DNA of 64,000 bases from BNWE01 sp964369545 (GCA_964369545.1 CAYJFA010000001.1:1-64000), one strand, 5' to 3'; shown: positions 53,601 through 63,559, numbered from the stretch's first letter. Translations and numbers: made by a program. Notes: generated by a model not told the origin, from the letters alone.

Positions 53601-54870
53601 AAGAGCGATAGCAATAGAAAAAAAAGAAATTGAATCCTTCAAAAATGACCTTGATGCTGAAATAAAAATCGTTGAAGACACCTATTACAGCAGATTAAAA
53701 GATAAATTGCTTGGGCAGAAAGTCGTATCTGCTCCTGTAAAACACGAAGATACTACTATTACAGAAGATTATCTTTCTTCAATGACAAGGGGGCAGTGGA
53801 GGCAAATCTCTGTTGAAAATAAGGATATTGCCGCTGATATTTCAAATTTACACAGCGACTTCAACGCAATTTTATCAAAGTTGCAGAAGCAGTTTGATGA
53901 AAAAGTCGAAAAATTAAGAAAGGGAGACGAACTTTCCCCCGGCGTGTTGAAGATGGTGAAAGTTTATATCGCCGACAAACGCAAATTGCAGCCTGGAGAT
54001 AAATTAGCTGGTCGACACGGAAACAAAGGTATCGTATCGAAAATCGTTCCTGTTGAAGATATGCCTCATTTAGAAGATGGAACTCCTTTGGATATAATTT
54101 TGAATCCATTAGGAGTCACATCAAGAATGAATATTGGACAGGTTCTTGAAACTCACCTCGGATGGGCGTCAAAAGCGCTTGGACAAAAGATCCGCAGAGT
54201 TATTGAAAATGTCCAATCGGATAAGGAATTGATAAAAGCTCTTAGAGAGCAACTTAACGATATTTATAACGATAACGCTGATAAAAAAGATATAGCGAAG
54301 TTATCTGATTATGAAGTCGCAGAGCTCGCAACAAATATTATCGACGGCGTTCCGGTTGCAACTCCTGTGTTTGATGGAGCACGTGAAGAAGATATAGTAA
54401 AACTGATGGAAAAAGCAGGATTAGAAAAATCCGGACAGGTTGTTCTTTATGATGGAAGAACCGGAGAGATTTTTGATAGAAAAGTAACCATCGGATGTAT
54501 CTACATGCTGAAACTACATCACATGGTTGATGATAAGATTCATGCTCGCTCAATCGGACCTTACAGCCTTGTCACACAGCAACCTCTTGGCGGAAAAGCT
54601 CAGTTTGGTGGGCAAAGATTCGGAGAAATGGAGGTCTGGGCATTACAAGCATACGGAGCGGCCTATACACTTCAGGAAATCTTAACAGTAAAATCCGACG
54701 ATGTAACCGGCAGAACAAAAGCTTATGAATCAATCATAAAAGGCGACGAAAATATCGTTCCGGGCATCCCTGAATCGTTTAACGTTCTCATGAAGGAATT
54801 GTGTGGACTTGGATTGAATTTTGAATTTCAACAGGATGTAGCAGTAGAAAATCCTGAAACCGGTATATAG
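50686..54870 (+). CDS. rpoB: RNA polymerase beta subunit
   Basis: 1394 aa, full length. It has the expected beta landmarks: MQRSPGVFFDHD near 150, the rifampicin-region FGLSQLSQFMDQTNPLAEITHKRRISALGPGGL, HYGRICPIETPEGQNIGLI, ERAADVRDSSLRVPPG, and KLAGRHGNKGIVSKI. The rif cluster looks wild type (QLSQFMDQTNPLAEITHKRR). It is followed by rpoC after 18 bp and has rpoC as its only visible operon partner. Confidence 0.99.
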   Translation: MVRTFTERKRFRKNFGRIREVATLPNLIELQRESYEGFLHSEKIKNIREDIGLHESFNDTFPIKDNAGRAQLDFCSYHFDEPKYTEDECRNRGLTFAAPLRAIFRLIVWCNDEETGEKVIKDIKEQDVYICDLPLMTRDGTFIVNGTERVVVSQMQRSPGVFFDHDNGKTHTSGKYLFAAHVIPYKGAWLDFEFDAKDLIYVRIDRKRKILASTLLLALDSEETEKKKAKNPNKEFKSSELQGMSREEILSHFYDHYKIKSNKKGVLSMAFEPSHWKGIRLEKDLINAETGAIALAAGEKITSRIAKKLKEDGLNDIVVFSEDLVGKYNALDIIDQTTGIVIAEAGDELTEELIAKIVDKETEFAVLRIDYAEVGGYIRNTLAIDKCTNREEAMIELFRIMRPGEPPTVDSAQDLFNNNLFFNKDRYDLSAVGRVKVNERLGTNKPESLGILTKDDILKILKILHELKDGIGEIDDIDNLANRRVRSVGELLENQFRIGLSRMERSVKERMGSVDIENVVPNDVINAKPVSSAIREFFGLSQLSQFMDQTNPLAEITHKRRISALGPGGLTRDRAGFDVRDVHTTHYGRICPIETPEGQNIGLINSLAVFARINRYGFIEAPYRKVVNGKVTDEVVYLSAAEEVKHTIAQANALLDSEGKFKDEFVTCRKGGDFLNSPVDSIDFMDVSPKQIISIAAALIPFLENDDASRALMGANMQRQAVPLLRAQAPLVGTGIESVVAADSGVSVTAKHDGVVDQVEANRIVIRATGDESNVGVDIYNLRKFKRSNHSTCLNQKPLVKKGDIVKVGDIIADGSGTEIGELALGQNVLVGFMPWHGYTFEDAIIISERLVRDDYFTSIHIEEFETMARDTKLGNEEITRDIPNVSDDALRNLDEAGIVHIGAEVQAGDILVGKVTPKGESAMTPEEKLLRAIFGERAADVRDSSLRVPPGARGTVVDVKIFSRSGIEKDERAIAIEKKEIESFKNDLDAEIKIVEDTYYSRLKDKLLGQKVVSAPVKHEDTTITEDYLSSMTRGQWRQISVENKDIAADISNLHSDFNAILSKLQKQFDEKVEKLRKGDELSPGVLKMVKVYIADKRKLQPGDKLAGRHGNKGIVSKIVPVEDMPHLEDGTPLDIILNPLGVTSRMNIGQVLETHLGWASKALGQKIRRVIENVQSDKELIKALREQLNDIYNDNADKKDIAKLSDYEVAELATNIIDGVPVATPVFDGAREEDIVKLMEKAGLEKSGQVVLYDGRTGEIFDRKVTIGCIYMLKLHHMVDDKIHARSIGPYSLVTQQPLGGKAQFGGQRFGEMEVWALQAYGAAYTLQEILTVKSDDVTGRTKAYESIIKGDENIVPGIPESFNVLMKELCGLGLNFEFQQDVAVENPETGI

Positions 54871-54888
54871 AGAGATTGGAACATAAAA

Positions 54889-57800
54889 ATGACAAATCAA
54901 TTACAAAAAATATTCGGTCAAGTAAGTAATTTAAATAGTTTTGATGCTATCAGAGTATCTATTTCGAGTCCTGATAGAATAAGATCCTGGTCATTTGGTG
55001 AAGTAAAAAAACCTGAAACAATAAACTACAGAACATTTAAGCCTGAAAGAGACGGACTATTTTGCTCACGAATATTCGGTCCCGTGAAAGATTATGAATG
55101 TTTATGCGGAAAATATAAACGTATGAAATATCGTGGAGTAATCTGTGAAAAATGTGGTGTCGAAGTTACTCTCTCGAAAGTTAGAAGAGAGCGTATGGGA
55201 CACATAGAGCTAGCGTCCCCTGTCGCCCATATTTGGTTCACAAAATCACCTCCAAGTAGAATTGCACTTTTGCTTGACATCACATCCAGCGAAATGGATA
55301 AAATTTTATATTTCGAAGATTATGTTGTCATTGATCCCGGCTTGACTTCATTAAAGCAATATCAATTACTTTCTGAAGAAGAATTTTACAGAGCGCAAGA
55401 TGAATTCGGTGAAGATGCCTTCACAGCAGGAATAGGCGCTGAAGCTCTGCATGCACTGCTCGCTGGCATAGATCTAAAAGGAGAAAAAGAAAGATTACGC
55501 TTAGAGTTTAAAACCGTAAATTCTGATATGAAAAGGCGCCGTTTAGTAAAGCGCTTAAAATTAATTGAATCTTTTTTAAATTCTGATACGCGTCCAGAAT
55601 GGATGGTAATGCGTTGCATTCCAGTTATTCCGCCGGAACTGCGGCCGTTGGTTCCATTAGATGGAGGTAGATTCGCGACTTCTGATTTAAATGACTTATA
55701 TCGTCGCGTTATCAATAGAAACAACAGATTAAAAAGACTTTTAGAACTGAAAGCGCCTGAAATCATCGTAAAAAATGAAAAAAGAATGCTTCAGGAAGCT
55801 GTCGACGCATTGTTTGACAATGGACGTCGCGGCAAGATTGTGACTGGAACCGGCAAAAGGCCGCTAAAATCACTCTCGGATATGCTGCGCGGTAAACAAG
55901 GTAGATTCCGACAGAACCTTCTTGGTAAGCGTGTTGACTACTCAGGTCGTTCTGTTATCGTTGTCGGCCCTGAATTAAAATTGCATCAGTGTGGAATTCC
56001 AAAAAAAATGGCGTTGGAACTATTTCAACCATTTATATACTCACGTTTGGAAAGATACGGTCTTGCAACCACTTTGAAAGCCGCAAAACGTATGGTCGAA
56101 AAAGGCAGAACAGAAGTTTGGGATATTCTTGACGAGGTAATCAAAGAACATCCTGTATTGCTAAACCGAGCCCCTACCCTCCACAGACTTGGTATACAAG
56201 CATTTGAGCCGATTTTAGTTGAAGGAAAGGCTATAAAGCTGCATCCGCTTGTCTGTACAGCGTTCAACGCAGACTTCGACGGTGATCAGATGGCAGTACA
56301 CGTTCCGTTATCACTTGAGGCTCAGCTGGAATCGCGAGTTCTCATGATGTCTACAAACAATATTCTCAGTCCATCAAGCGGCCGTCCGATTATCCTTCCT
56401 ACAAAAGATATTATTCTTGGAATTTACTATCTAACAATGGAAGTCCCAGGTGAAAACGGAGAAGGAATGTCTTTCTCATCGATTGGAGAAATAGAACACG
56501 CTTTACAGGGGAAAATCGTTGGTCTGCATGCAAAAATCAAAGCAAGGTACCGCCAAATTCAGGAAGATGGCACCTATAAAGTTTCGACAGTCGAAACAAC
56601 TCCAGGCCGTATGATTTTATCCCAGCTGCTTCCAAAACATCCAAAAATAGAATTTAAATTGGTCAATAGATTATTAACTACTAAAGAATCCGGCGCTGTA
56701 GTTGAGACAGTGTATCGCGTCTGCGGTCAGAAAAGCGCTGTAATCTTCTCAGATAAGCTCAAGGATCTTGGATTTTTATATTCAACTAAATCCGGTATTT
56801 CTTATGGTAAAGATGATCTTCTTGTTCCTCAATCTAAAAAAGAAATTGTGGATTCCACTAAAAAAGTCGTAAATGAATACGAAAGACAATATATGGATGG
56901 CCTCATCACTGCCGGTGAACGCTATAACAAAGTGGTTGATGCTTGGGCAGTCTGCAGTGATAAAGTCGCTGATGCTATGATGAAAAACATTTCGAAAATC
57001 GAAAGTGGAACTCCAGTTAATTCCATGTATATGATGGCGCACTCTGGAGCCAGAGGATCCATCGCACAGATGCGTCAAGTCGCCGGTATGCGTGGTCTCA
57101 TGGCGAAGCCAAGCGGCGAAATCATTGAAACGCCTATTATTTCTAACTTCAAGGAAGGTCTTACAGTTCTAGAATACTTCACCTCAACCCACGGAGCGAG
57201 AAAAGGTATGGCCGACACAGCGCTTAAAACAGCGAACTCAGGATATTTGACTCGTCGTTTAGTAGATGTTGCCCAAGATTGTGTTATCGTAAAAGATGAT
57301 TGCGGAACGAAAAACGGGATCACTATAAAAGATATTATTTCCGGTGGTGATGTCATCGCTTCGTTATCAGAACGCGTCTTAGGAAGAACTCTTGGAAAAG
57401 ATATCGTTGATCAAGCAACTGGAGCTGTAGTCGCAGCAAGCGGAACCATAGTTGATGAAGCTATAGTGGAAAAAATTGAAGAAGCAGGTATCAATGAAAT
57501 TTTCATCAGATCGGTTTTAGCTTGTGAATGCGTAGATGGAATTTGTGCTTGCTGCTATGGACGAGATTTAGCAAAAGGAACAAAAGTCAGCATCGGGGAA
57601 GCAGTCGGTATTATTGCGGCACAATCAATTGGTGAGCCTGGAACACAGCTTACCATGCGTACATTCCACATCGGTGGAACTGCGCAGAAAGGAGCAGAAA
57701 TGTCTTCGATTGATGCAGCCTATGATTGTGCAATTTCGATTCGTAATGGAAAAACTGTTACCAACAGTGATGGACAAAACATTATAATGAACAGAAATGC

Positions 57801-59037
57801 TGAAATTGCGATGTTGGATGCCAAAGGCAAGGAACGCGCATTACATAAACTTCCGTTCGGCGCAAGATTATATGTGAAAAATGGCGACAAAGTAGAAAAA
57901 GGTTCAAAATTAGCGGATTGGGATCAATTTACATCTCCAATTATCACAGAAAGAAGCGGTATTGCTCATTATGCTGATCTCATAGATGGCATCTCATTAA
58001 GAGAAGTAATTGATGAATCAACCGGAATTTCAACATATGTGGTAGCAGATTGGCGTCAACATGCGCGATACGCTGATCTAAAACCTAGAATCATTCTTAA
58101 GGATGAAAATGGAAATCCGATTCTTCTTCCAAATGGACAAGAAATTCGGTATTCATTAAGCGCAGACGCGATTATAGCGGTAAAAAATAATGAGCAAGTA
58201 AAAATTGGTGATGTCCTAGCTCGTATTCCTAGAGAAACCTCAAAAACAAAAGATATTACCGGAGGATTACCGCGAGTTTCTGAATTATTCGAAGCACGCA
58301 TGCCTAAAGACGCAGCAATTATCAGTAAATATAATGGAAGGGTTGAGTTTGGAAAAGATTATAAAGGGAAACGACGTATTATAATCCATCCTGAGAATGA
58401 AGAGCTTAATCCTGTGGAATATCTCGTCCCTCGATGGAGACAAGTCGTTGTTAAAGAGGGAGATTCCGTCGCAAAAGGTGATGTTTTAATTGATGGCAAT
58501 AAAGCTCCTCATGATATTCTGCATGTCCTTGGTGTTGAGGCTCTCGCGGATTACTTAATTAACGAAATTCAGGATGTCTACAGACTACAGGGTGTTAAAA
58601 TCAACGATAAGCACATCGAAATCATTGTAAGACAGATGTTGCAGAAAGTAAAAATTTCCAATCCTGGAGATACGACATTTTTAACAGATGAGCAGGTAGA
58701 TAAACTAGATTTCGAAGCAGAAAATCAGAGAGTAATGAAGGAAGGTGGAACACCTGCAACCGCTCATCCGATATTACAGGGCATCACGAAAGCTTCGCTA
58801 CAAACAAGATCTTTTATATCCGCAGCATCGTTCCAAGAAACGACACGAGTACTGACAGAAGCCGCCATTACCGGAAAAGTCGACAGACTCAGTGGCTTAA
58901 AAGAAAACGTACTGGTTGGTAGATTAATCCCCGCAGGAACCGGATTAGTAATGAATAAAGTTCGTAAAACCGCAATTTTAAAAGATACAGATGCAATCGC
59001 ACAACAGGAAAAAGCGGATTTATCAATATCGCAATAA
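54889..59037 (+). CDS. rpoC: RNA polymerase beta' subunit
   Basis: 1382 aa, full length. The N-terminal zinc site (CLCGKYKRMKYRGVICEKCGVEV), the catalytic metal loop NADFDGDQMAVHVPL, the bridge/trigger regions (GARKGMADTALKTANSGYLTRRL, EPGTQLTMRTFHIGG) and the second zinc site (CECVDGICACCYG) are all present. It forms the catalytic centre with beta. A perfect 14-bp hairpin follows about 24 bp after the stop. Confidence 0.99.
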   Translation: MTNQLQKIFGQVSNLNSFDAIRVSISSPDRIRSWSFGEVKKPETINYRTFKPERDGLFCSRIFGPVKDYECLCGKYKRMKYRGVICEKCGVEVTLSKVRRERMGHIELASPVAHIWFTKSPPSRIALLLDITSSEMDKILYFEDYVVIDPGLTSLKQYQLLSEEEFYRAQDEFGEDAFTAGIGAEALHALLAGIDLKGEKERLRLEFKTVNSDMKRRRLVKRLKLIESFLNSDTRPEWMVMRCIPVIPPELRPLVPLDGGRFATSDLNDLYRRVINRNNRLKRLLELKAPEIIVKNEKRMLQEAVDALFDNGRRGKIVTGTGKRPLKSLSDMLRGKQGRFRQNLLGKRVDYSGRSVIVVGPELKLHQCGIPKKMALELFQPFIYSRLERYGLATTLKAAKRMVEKGRTEVWDILDEVIKEHPVLLNRAPTLHRLGIQAFEPILVEGKAIKLHPLVCTAFNADFDGDQMAVHVPLSLEAQLESRVLMMSTNNILSPSSGRPIILPTKDIILGIYYLTMEVPGENGEGMSFSSIGEIEHALQGKIVGLHAKIKARYRQIQEDGTYKVSTVETTPGRMILSQLLPKHPKIEFKLVNRLLTTKESGAVVETVYRVCGQKSAVIFSDKLKDLGFLYSTKSGISYGKDDLLVPQSKKEIVDSTKKVVNEYERQYMDGLITAGERYNKVVDAWAVCSDKVADAMMKNISKIESGTPVNSMYMMAHSGARGSIAQMRQVAGMRGLMAKPSGEIIETPIISNFKEGLTVLEYFTSTHGARKGMADTALKTANSGYLTRRLVDVAQDCVIVKDDCGTKNGITIKDIISGGDVIASLSERVLGRTLGKDIVDQATGAVVAASGTIVDEAIVEKIEEAGINEIFIRSVLACECVDGICACCYGRDLAKGTKVSIGEAVGIIAAQSIGEPGTQLTMRTFHIGGTAQKGAEMSSIDAAYDCAISIRNGKTVTNSDGQNIIMNRNAEIAMLDAKGKERALHKLPFGARLYVKNGDKVEKGSKLADWDQFTSPIITERSGIAHYADLIDGISLREVIDESTGISTYVVADWRQHARYADLKPRIILKDENGNPILLPNGQEIRYSLSADAIIAVKNNEQVKIGDVLARIPRETSKTKDITGGLPRVSELFEARMPKDAAIISKYNGRVEFGKDYKGKRRIIIHPENEELNPVEYLVPRWRQVVVKEGDSVAKGDVLIDGNKAPHDILHVLGVEALADYLINEIQDVYRLQGVKINDKHIEIIVRQMLQKVKISNPGDTTFLTDEQVDKLDFEAENQRVMKEGGTPATAHPILQGITKASLQTRSFISAASFQETTRVLTEAAITGKVDRLSGLKENVLVGRLIPAGTGLVMNKVRKTAILKDTDAIAQQEKADLSISQ

Positions 59038-59060
59038 CAATCTATCATCGAATTAAAAAT

Positions 59061-59097
59061 TAAAGATCTTAACTTAAAGTTTGAGTTAAGATCTTTA
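59061..59097 (+). terminator. terminator-like hairpin after rpoC
   Basis: A perfect 14-bp inverted repeat (59061-59074 and 59084-59097) with a 9-nt loop lies 24 bp past the rpoC stop. The stem is AT-rich and no clear T run follows, so it may terminate weakly or only protect the 3' end. Confidence 0.55.
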
Positions 59098-59177
59098 AAT
59101 AAAGTGATTGGAATTTTATAACGTTTGGAGTTTTTTAAAGAAATTTAACCGTATAAACAAATTAAAATTATACGAGA

Positions 59178-59612
59178 TCAATCTTCTTTGAATTTACAGT
59201 CGCAAAAGTTTTCACAATTTCTAAAACTTTTTTCCTTATTATAAGGATCCGTTATTTTATAGTATGCCTTTAGAAGGTCAACGGTTTCTTTAGTTTCTTT
59301 CTTTTTTGAAAAATCAACATCATATGTTGGAACACTGCCATCATGTAATACCTTATTTATATAAAAGTCATCGACAAAGTATTTCATATCTACGTTAAGC
59401 ATATTGGCAATGTTATATAACATACTAGCACTGATTCTATTAGTCCCCTTTTCATATTTTTGAACTTGTTGAAATGTAACGCCAAGATATGATCCTAGTT
59501 TGTCTTGACTTATACCAAGCATGGACCTACGAAATTTAACTTTTTGTCCGATATGAACATCTAAATCTTTATGAGAAACTTTAACTTTCGTTAAGTTGTA
59601 ATCTAGCGACAT
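59178..59612 (-). CDS. XRE-family transcriptional regulator (alphaproteobacterial type)
   Basis: 144 aa from the ATG at 59612, which has a GGAG upstream; a longer frame to 59648 lacks support. The HTH occupies roughly 22-75: IGQKVKFRRSMLGISQDKLGSYLGVTFQQVQKYEKGTNRI, the characteristic pattern of a widespread alphaproteobacterial regulator class. The tail has several Cys (CENFCDC). It follows rpoC convergently and is likely a global or envelope regulator; the target is unknown. It shows no toxin partner. Confidence 0.92.
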   Translation of the reverse strand: MSLDYNLTKVKVSHKDLDVHIGQKVKFRRSMLGISQDKLGSYLGVTFQQVQKYEKGTNRISASMLYNIANMLNVDMKYFVDDFYINKVLHDGSVPTYDVDFSKKKETKETVDLLKAYYKITDPYNKEKSFRNCENFCDCKFKED

Positions 59613-59762
59613 TATAAAATACTCCAATATTGAACATAAAACTAACAAACTATGCTGCGATAATAATATTTAAAACTTATATTTTCAATGCAAAAGCAAT
59701 GTATCATATAAAATAGTTTAAAATTTATCGTAATAACCATCGTTTTTACGATATTGTTTATA

Positions 59763-60965
59763 TTAAATTTTCTTGCAAAGAATGATAAAACATGTAGCAA
59801 GAAAACCCGCTGATATACAATATGAAAATGCGAAATTATATAACGACATTTCGCAAAAAAAACCACATATTTTAGAAGAAATCACATATGACATTCCAAT
59901 AACACAATAAAAAATTCCGATTGCCGTAGCTCTTAAACGAAAATTAACATGTTCATTTATAATCGATAGGAATAACAATTGCATAGAAGACTGCTGCCCA
60001 CATAAAACAGCTACTCCTAGAAAAAACAAATAAATAGAATTACCAAAAATTAATATTATATAAGATATGATCGTTAAGAAAAGGCACATTGCCACAATGT
60101 ACTTTTTTTTGAATTTGTCAGCTAATACACCAATAGGATATGCAGACAACATTTGTCCAATCGCCATAAAAGCAGCTGTCAATCCAGCATAACTTTTAGA
60201 TATATCCATATCCGCTTTAAGAGTCAGCAATGATTCTGGAAAATGAGATAATTCACAAATAAATGCTATAAATATTATAAAAAAGAATTTAGCGTCAAGA
60301 GATCGCAAATACGCTTTTCGAAATGGATTATGAAATTTTCTACCTTGCTGAAATATTTCCTTTTGAAAATTGATTTTTCTTAATAAAAAAAAAGCAAAAA
60401 CAGCAGGAATCGCAGAGCATACAAATAATATCTGATAATTCCTGATTGTTAATCCCATAATAAATACAGCTAATAATGTTCCAATGATCGCGCCAAATGT
60501 TTTCATAGACTTAGCAAAACCAAAGGATTCCCCTAATCTGCTGCTTTCAGTTAAATCAGCGATGAATGCGTCTCTAGGACACGCCTGAACTCCTGCACCT
60601 AATCTCTCAATAATTTCTGCGGATAACACACTAACAACTGACTTAGAGGCAATAAAAATCGGCTTAATAAAAATACTAATAGAACATCCAATCACCAGAA
60701 GAAATTTTCTGTTGCTCAAATAATCACTGACTGCACCGGAAAATATTCTGATAAAATAAGAAATAAACTCTACAAATCCGTCGATAAGAGCAATCTTTTC
60801 CTCTCCTGCTCCAAGTTCATATTTAAGATACAATGATAAATGGGAATACAGCATCTGTGTTGATGCGCTCAGAAAAAGACTATAAAATGAAATTAATATA
60901 ATATTTTTAGGTAATCTATTAGATAAACAAAACCTGTTCAAAAAGCAACAAAACTTCTCATACAT
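59763..60965 (-). CDS. major facilitator superfamily transporter
   Basis: 400 aa with 12 hydrophobic segments. The inter-domain A-motif GAVSDYLSNRKFLLVIG (after helix 2) and the second-half repeat GVLADKFKKKYIVAM mark the MFS. The substrate is not evident; an efflux or metabolite carrier is possible. It is a single gene on the minus strand between the XRE regulator and carD. Confidence 0.9.
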   Translation of the reverse strand: MYEKFCCFLNRFCLSNRLPKNIILISFYSLFLSASTQMLYSHLSLYLKYELGAGEEKIALIDGFVEFISYFIRIFSGAVSDYLSNRKFLLVIGCSISIFIKPIFIASKSVVSVLSAEIIERLGAGVQACPRDAFIADLTESSRLGESFGFAKSMKTFGAIIGTLLAVFIMGLTIRNYQILFVCSAIPAVFAFFLLRKINFQKEIFQQGRKFHNPFRKAYLRSLDAKFFFIIFIAFICELSHFPESLLTLKADMDISKSYAGLTAAFMAIGQMLSAYPIGVLADKFKKKYIVAMCLFLTIISYIILIFGNSIYLFFLGVAVLCGQQSSMQLLFLSIINEHVNFRLRATAIGIFYCVIGMSYVISSKICGFFCEMSLYNFAFSYCISAGFLATCFIILCKKI

Positions 60966-61029
60966 CGAATTTCCGAAACTTAAAATCTTGATTATGATAT
61001 AAGGTGCAAAATCAATTTAATAGTACAAA

Positions 61030-61524
61030 TCAGGCTGCTTTTAACGCCTGTTTCAAATCTTCCATAGCCTGTTTTTCATCAATTTGGGCAATTGCAGCAT
61101 ATTCTCGTACTAACCTATCAATCGCCGCTTGGAAAATCTGACGTTCGCTGTAAGAATGCTCAGGTTGAGTATCGGATCTATATAAATCTCTAACAACTTG
61201 AGTTATCGACATGAGATCTCCAGAATTTATTTTAGATTCATACTCCTGAGCTCTACGACTCCACATCATTTTTTTTGCTTTTGTCGGAACGCGCAGGTAA
61301 TCTATTGCCTTTTCCATCTCTTCTTTTGAGCATAAATTACGAACTTTTTTGGAAGTAGAGTTATTTAAAGGGAGCCGAACAATCATCTTGTCCTTTTCGA
61401 AGGAAATTACAAGAACAGTCAACGCACTTCCAGATATTTCCTGTTTTTCAATACCTTCTATTACCCCAACTCCATGAGCCGGATAAACCACAAACCGCCC
61501 CTTTTTAAAAACCGGATCTTTCAT
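61030..61524 (-). CDS. carD: CarD-family transcriptional regulator
   Basis: 164 aa from the ATG at 61524 (GAGG Shine-Dalgarno overlapping an upstream ATG). The N-terminal RNA-polymerase-interacting domain reads KGRFVVYPAHGVGVIEGIEKQEI and the C-terminal helical DNA-binding part includes SRRAQEYESKINSGDLMSITQVVRDLYR. CarD stabilises open complexes at ribosomal RNA and other promoters. Length is as usual for alphaproteobacteria. Confidence 0.95.
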   Translation of the reverse strand: MKDPVFKKGRFVVYPAHGVGVIEGIEKQEISGSALTVLVISFEKDKMIVRLPLNNSTSKKVRNLCSKEEMEKAIDYLRVPTKAKKMMWSRRAQEYESKINSGDLMSITQVVRDLYRSDTQPEHSYSERQIFQAAIDRLVREYAAIAQIDEKQAMEDLKQALKAA

Positions 61525-62200
61525 AAACATCCTCTATTTCAGCCAATACTTCAGTACTATAGTAGCATTTTTTTTACCTTTTTTCCAGAGAAAACAGATC
61601 GACAATTGTTCAATATACACATTTCCATCATAAGTACAGAGTAATATAAAGAAATTATAATATTTGAAAATTCAGAAGATTTTACATGTTTCCATAAAAA
61701 GTCTATTAGAAAATTTTCCAAACTGTTCGAAAAAGGTCTTCTTTAACAATATTTTATTGATTAAGGATACTTAAATATTTAAACTGTGAATGTGTTAGTA
61801 ATGGATAATTTTTCTGTTTTCACAGCATTAATATATGCAATATCATCTATATATAGATGTTCAATAAGGAAGTTATATACATAAAATTATATTATCGAAA
61901 AACGGGATGTTGTTAGATAATAATGATGTTTCCTTAATTACAATCGCCTCCTTCATTGCAGCGTTTGATTTTTCTGAAGAAAAAGGTGCACAAAATGGTA
62001 TGATAAGGTTTTTAGTTACACAAAACAAAAATTTTGACTGCCATTTCGTTGAAACTCGTGAATGTTTAAACCCGTTAATTTACCAAACAAACAATTAACT
62101 ATAAATATCACTAATATTTTACTAAAATACAGCAATAAAAATCTCATTATGAACTAATGACGCCATATGATATTCTGATTTCATTTAAAAACAACATATC
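61525..62200. other. long intergenic region without a convincing gene
   Basis: About 675 bp between divergent carD and radA. It holds a 63-codon open frame (61907-62098) with no clear Shine-Dalgarno or recognised motif, which I do not accept as a gene. It also holds a perfect 16-bp palindrome CATCTATATATAGATG at 61844-61859. An AAGGAAG Shine-Dalgarno-like stretch about 10 bp further on has no properly spaced ATG. Either a small RNA or promoter region is possible. Confidence 0.5.
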
Positions 62201-63559
62201 ATGGCTAAAAACGAAAAATCATTTTACTGTAACGAATGCGGTGCTAGGTATCCTAAATGGCTTGGAAGATGTGAAGATTGTGGGCAATGGAATTCCATTA
62301 TGGAAGACGTAATTATAAACGGAAAAACTTTATCTAACGTCACCAATATAGAATTTACCGGGTTAGCCCTCCCGCAGTACAAAGTCGATAGAAAATTAAG
62401 TGACATCGGCGAATTCGACAGAGTTCTTGGTGGAGGAGCTGTTCCCGGATCAGTTATTTTAATAGGAGGAGATCCAGGGATTGGAAAATCTACACTACTC
62501 CTGCAAGCATTGTCAGCCCTATCTCAAGAATACAACTGCGTTTATATTTCTGGAGAAGAATCAGCAGAACAAATCTGCTTGCGAGCATCTAGATTAGGTG
62601 CCGATGGATCCAACGTAAAATTAGCATGCGAAACAAATGTAGATGCCATAATAAAATCACTGAAAGATGGAATAGATTTTCTCGTAATTGATTCCATTCA
62701 AACCCTACAGAGCTCGACTGTCGATTCGATACCAGGAACAGTAACACAAGTCAGATCCTGCGCATATGAGTTGATAAATTTTGCGAAAACCACCGGAACA
62801 ACTGTTTTTTTGGTCGGTCACGTAACGAAAGATGGAGCAATCGCAGGCCCGAAAGTTTTGGAACATATGGTGGATACAGTACTATATTTTGAAGGAGAAA
62901 GAGGAAACGCATATCGCATTTTAAGATCCGTAAAAAATCGCTATGGACCATGTGATGAACTCGGAATTTTTGAAATGCGACAGCATGGTTTGATGAGCGT
63001 GGCAAATCCTTCTGTTTTATTTTTAACACAAAGAGACAGTGAAGTCCCAGGTACAACTGTGTTCTCAGGAATTGAGGGAACAAGGCCTATCCTCGTCGAA
63101 GTACAGGCCCTAGTATCAAAAAGTTATTTTTCATCCCCGCGAAGAACCGTTGTTGGATGGGATATCAATCGACTCTTCACTATTCTCGCGGTCATAGAAT
63201 CGAAGTGTAAAATCACATTTTCTGATAGAGACGTATATCTCAGCATTGCCGGCGGATTGAAAATCTCAGAACCAGCAGGAGATCTTGCGGTCGCAATGAG
63301 TCTTCTTTCTGCAAAAAGTGGAAATATTATTAAAAACAACACGTGTGTATTCGGAGAAATAGGACTTACTGGAGAAATTAGATCGGTCTCCCGATGCGCG
63401 GAACGAATCAAAGAAGCAAAAAAACTGGGTTTCAAAAATATTATCCTTCCATTTGCAAATAAATTCGTAAAAGAAGCATCTAACGACATAAATTTGACTA
63501 CCGCAAAAAACATATTGGATATAGTAGAGATACTGGGATTGAGTAGAAAATATGACTAA
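62201..63559 (+). CDS. radA: DNA repair protein RadA/Sms
   Basis: 452 aa. An N-terminal zinc finger (CNECGARYPKWLGRCEDCG), Walker A (GGDPGIGKSTLLLQA), the KNRYGP motif (SVKNRYGPCDELGIFEM) and a C-terminal Lon-like protease-fold domain (DLAVAMSLLSAKSG, GEIGLTGEIRSV) identify RadA, a branch-migration helicase in recombination. The radA stop overlaps cvpA by 8 bp. Confidence 0.97.
   Translation: MAKNEKSFYCNECGARYPKWLGRCEDCGQWNSIMEDVIINGKTLSNVTNIEFTGLALPQYKVDRKLSDIGEFDRVLGGGAVPGSVILIGGDPGIGKSTLLLQALSALSQEYNCVYISGEESAEQICLRASRLGADGSNVKLACETNVDAIIKSLKDGIDFLVIDSIQTLQSSTVDSIPGTVTQVRSCAYELINFAKTTGTTVFLVGHVTKDGAIAGPKVLEHMVDTVLYFEGERGNAYRILRSVKNRYGPCDELGIFEMRQHGLMSVANPSVLFLTQRDSEVPGTTVFSGIEGTRPILVEVQALVSKSYFSSPRRTVVGWDINRLFTILAVIESKCKITFSDRDVYLSIAGGLKISEPAGDLAVAMSLLSAKSGNIIKNNTCVFGEIGLTGEIRSVSRCAERIKEAKKLGFKNIILPFANKFVKEASNDINLTTAKNILDIVEILGLSRKYD

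Noticed and set aside
59178..59612. Antitoxin of a toxin-antitoxin pair
   Set aside because: No toxin-sized partner frame adjoins it, and the HTH is of a conserved alphaproteobacterial stand-alone class.
61907..62098. 63-codon open frame between carD and radA
   Set aside because: No Shine-Dalgarno at its ATG, no recognised motif, and AT-rich composition like the surrounding non-coding DNA.
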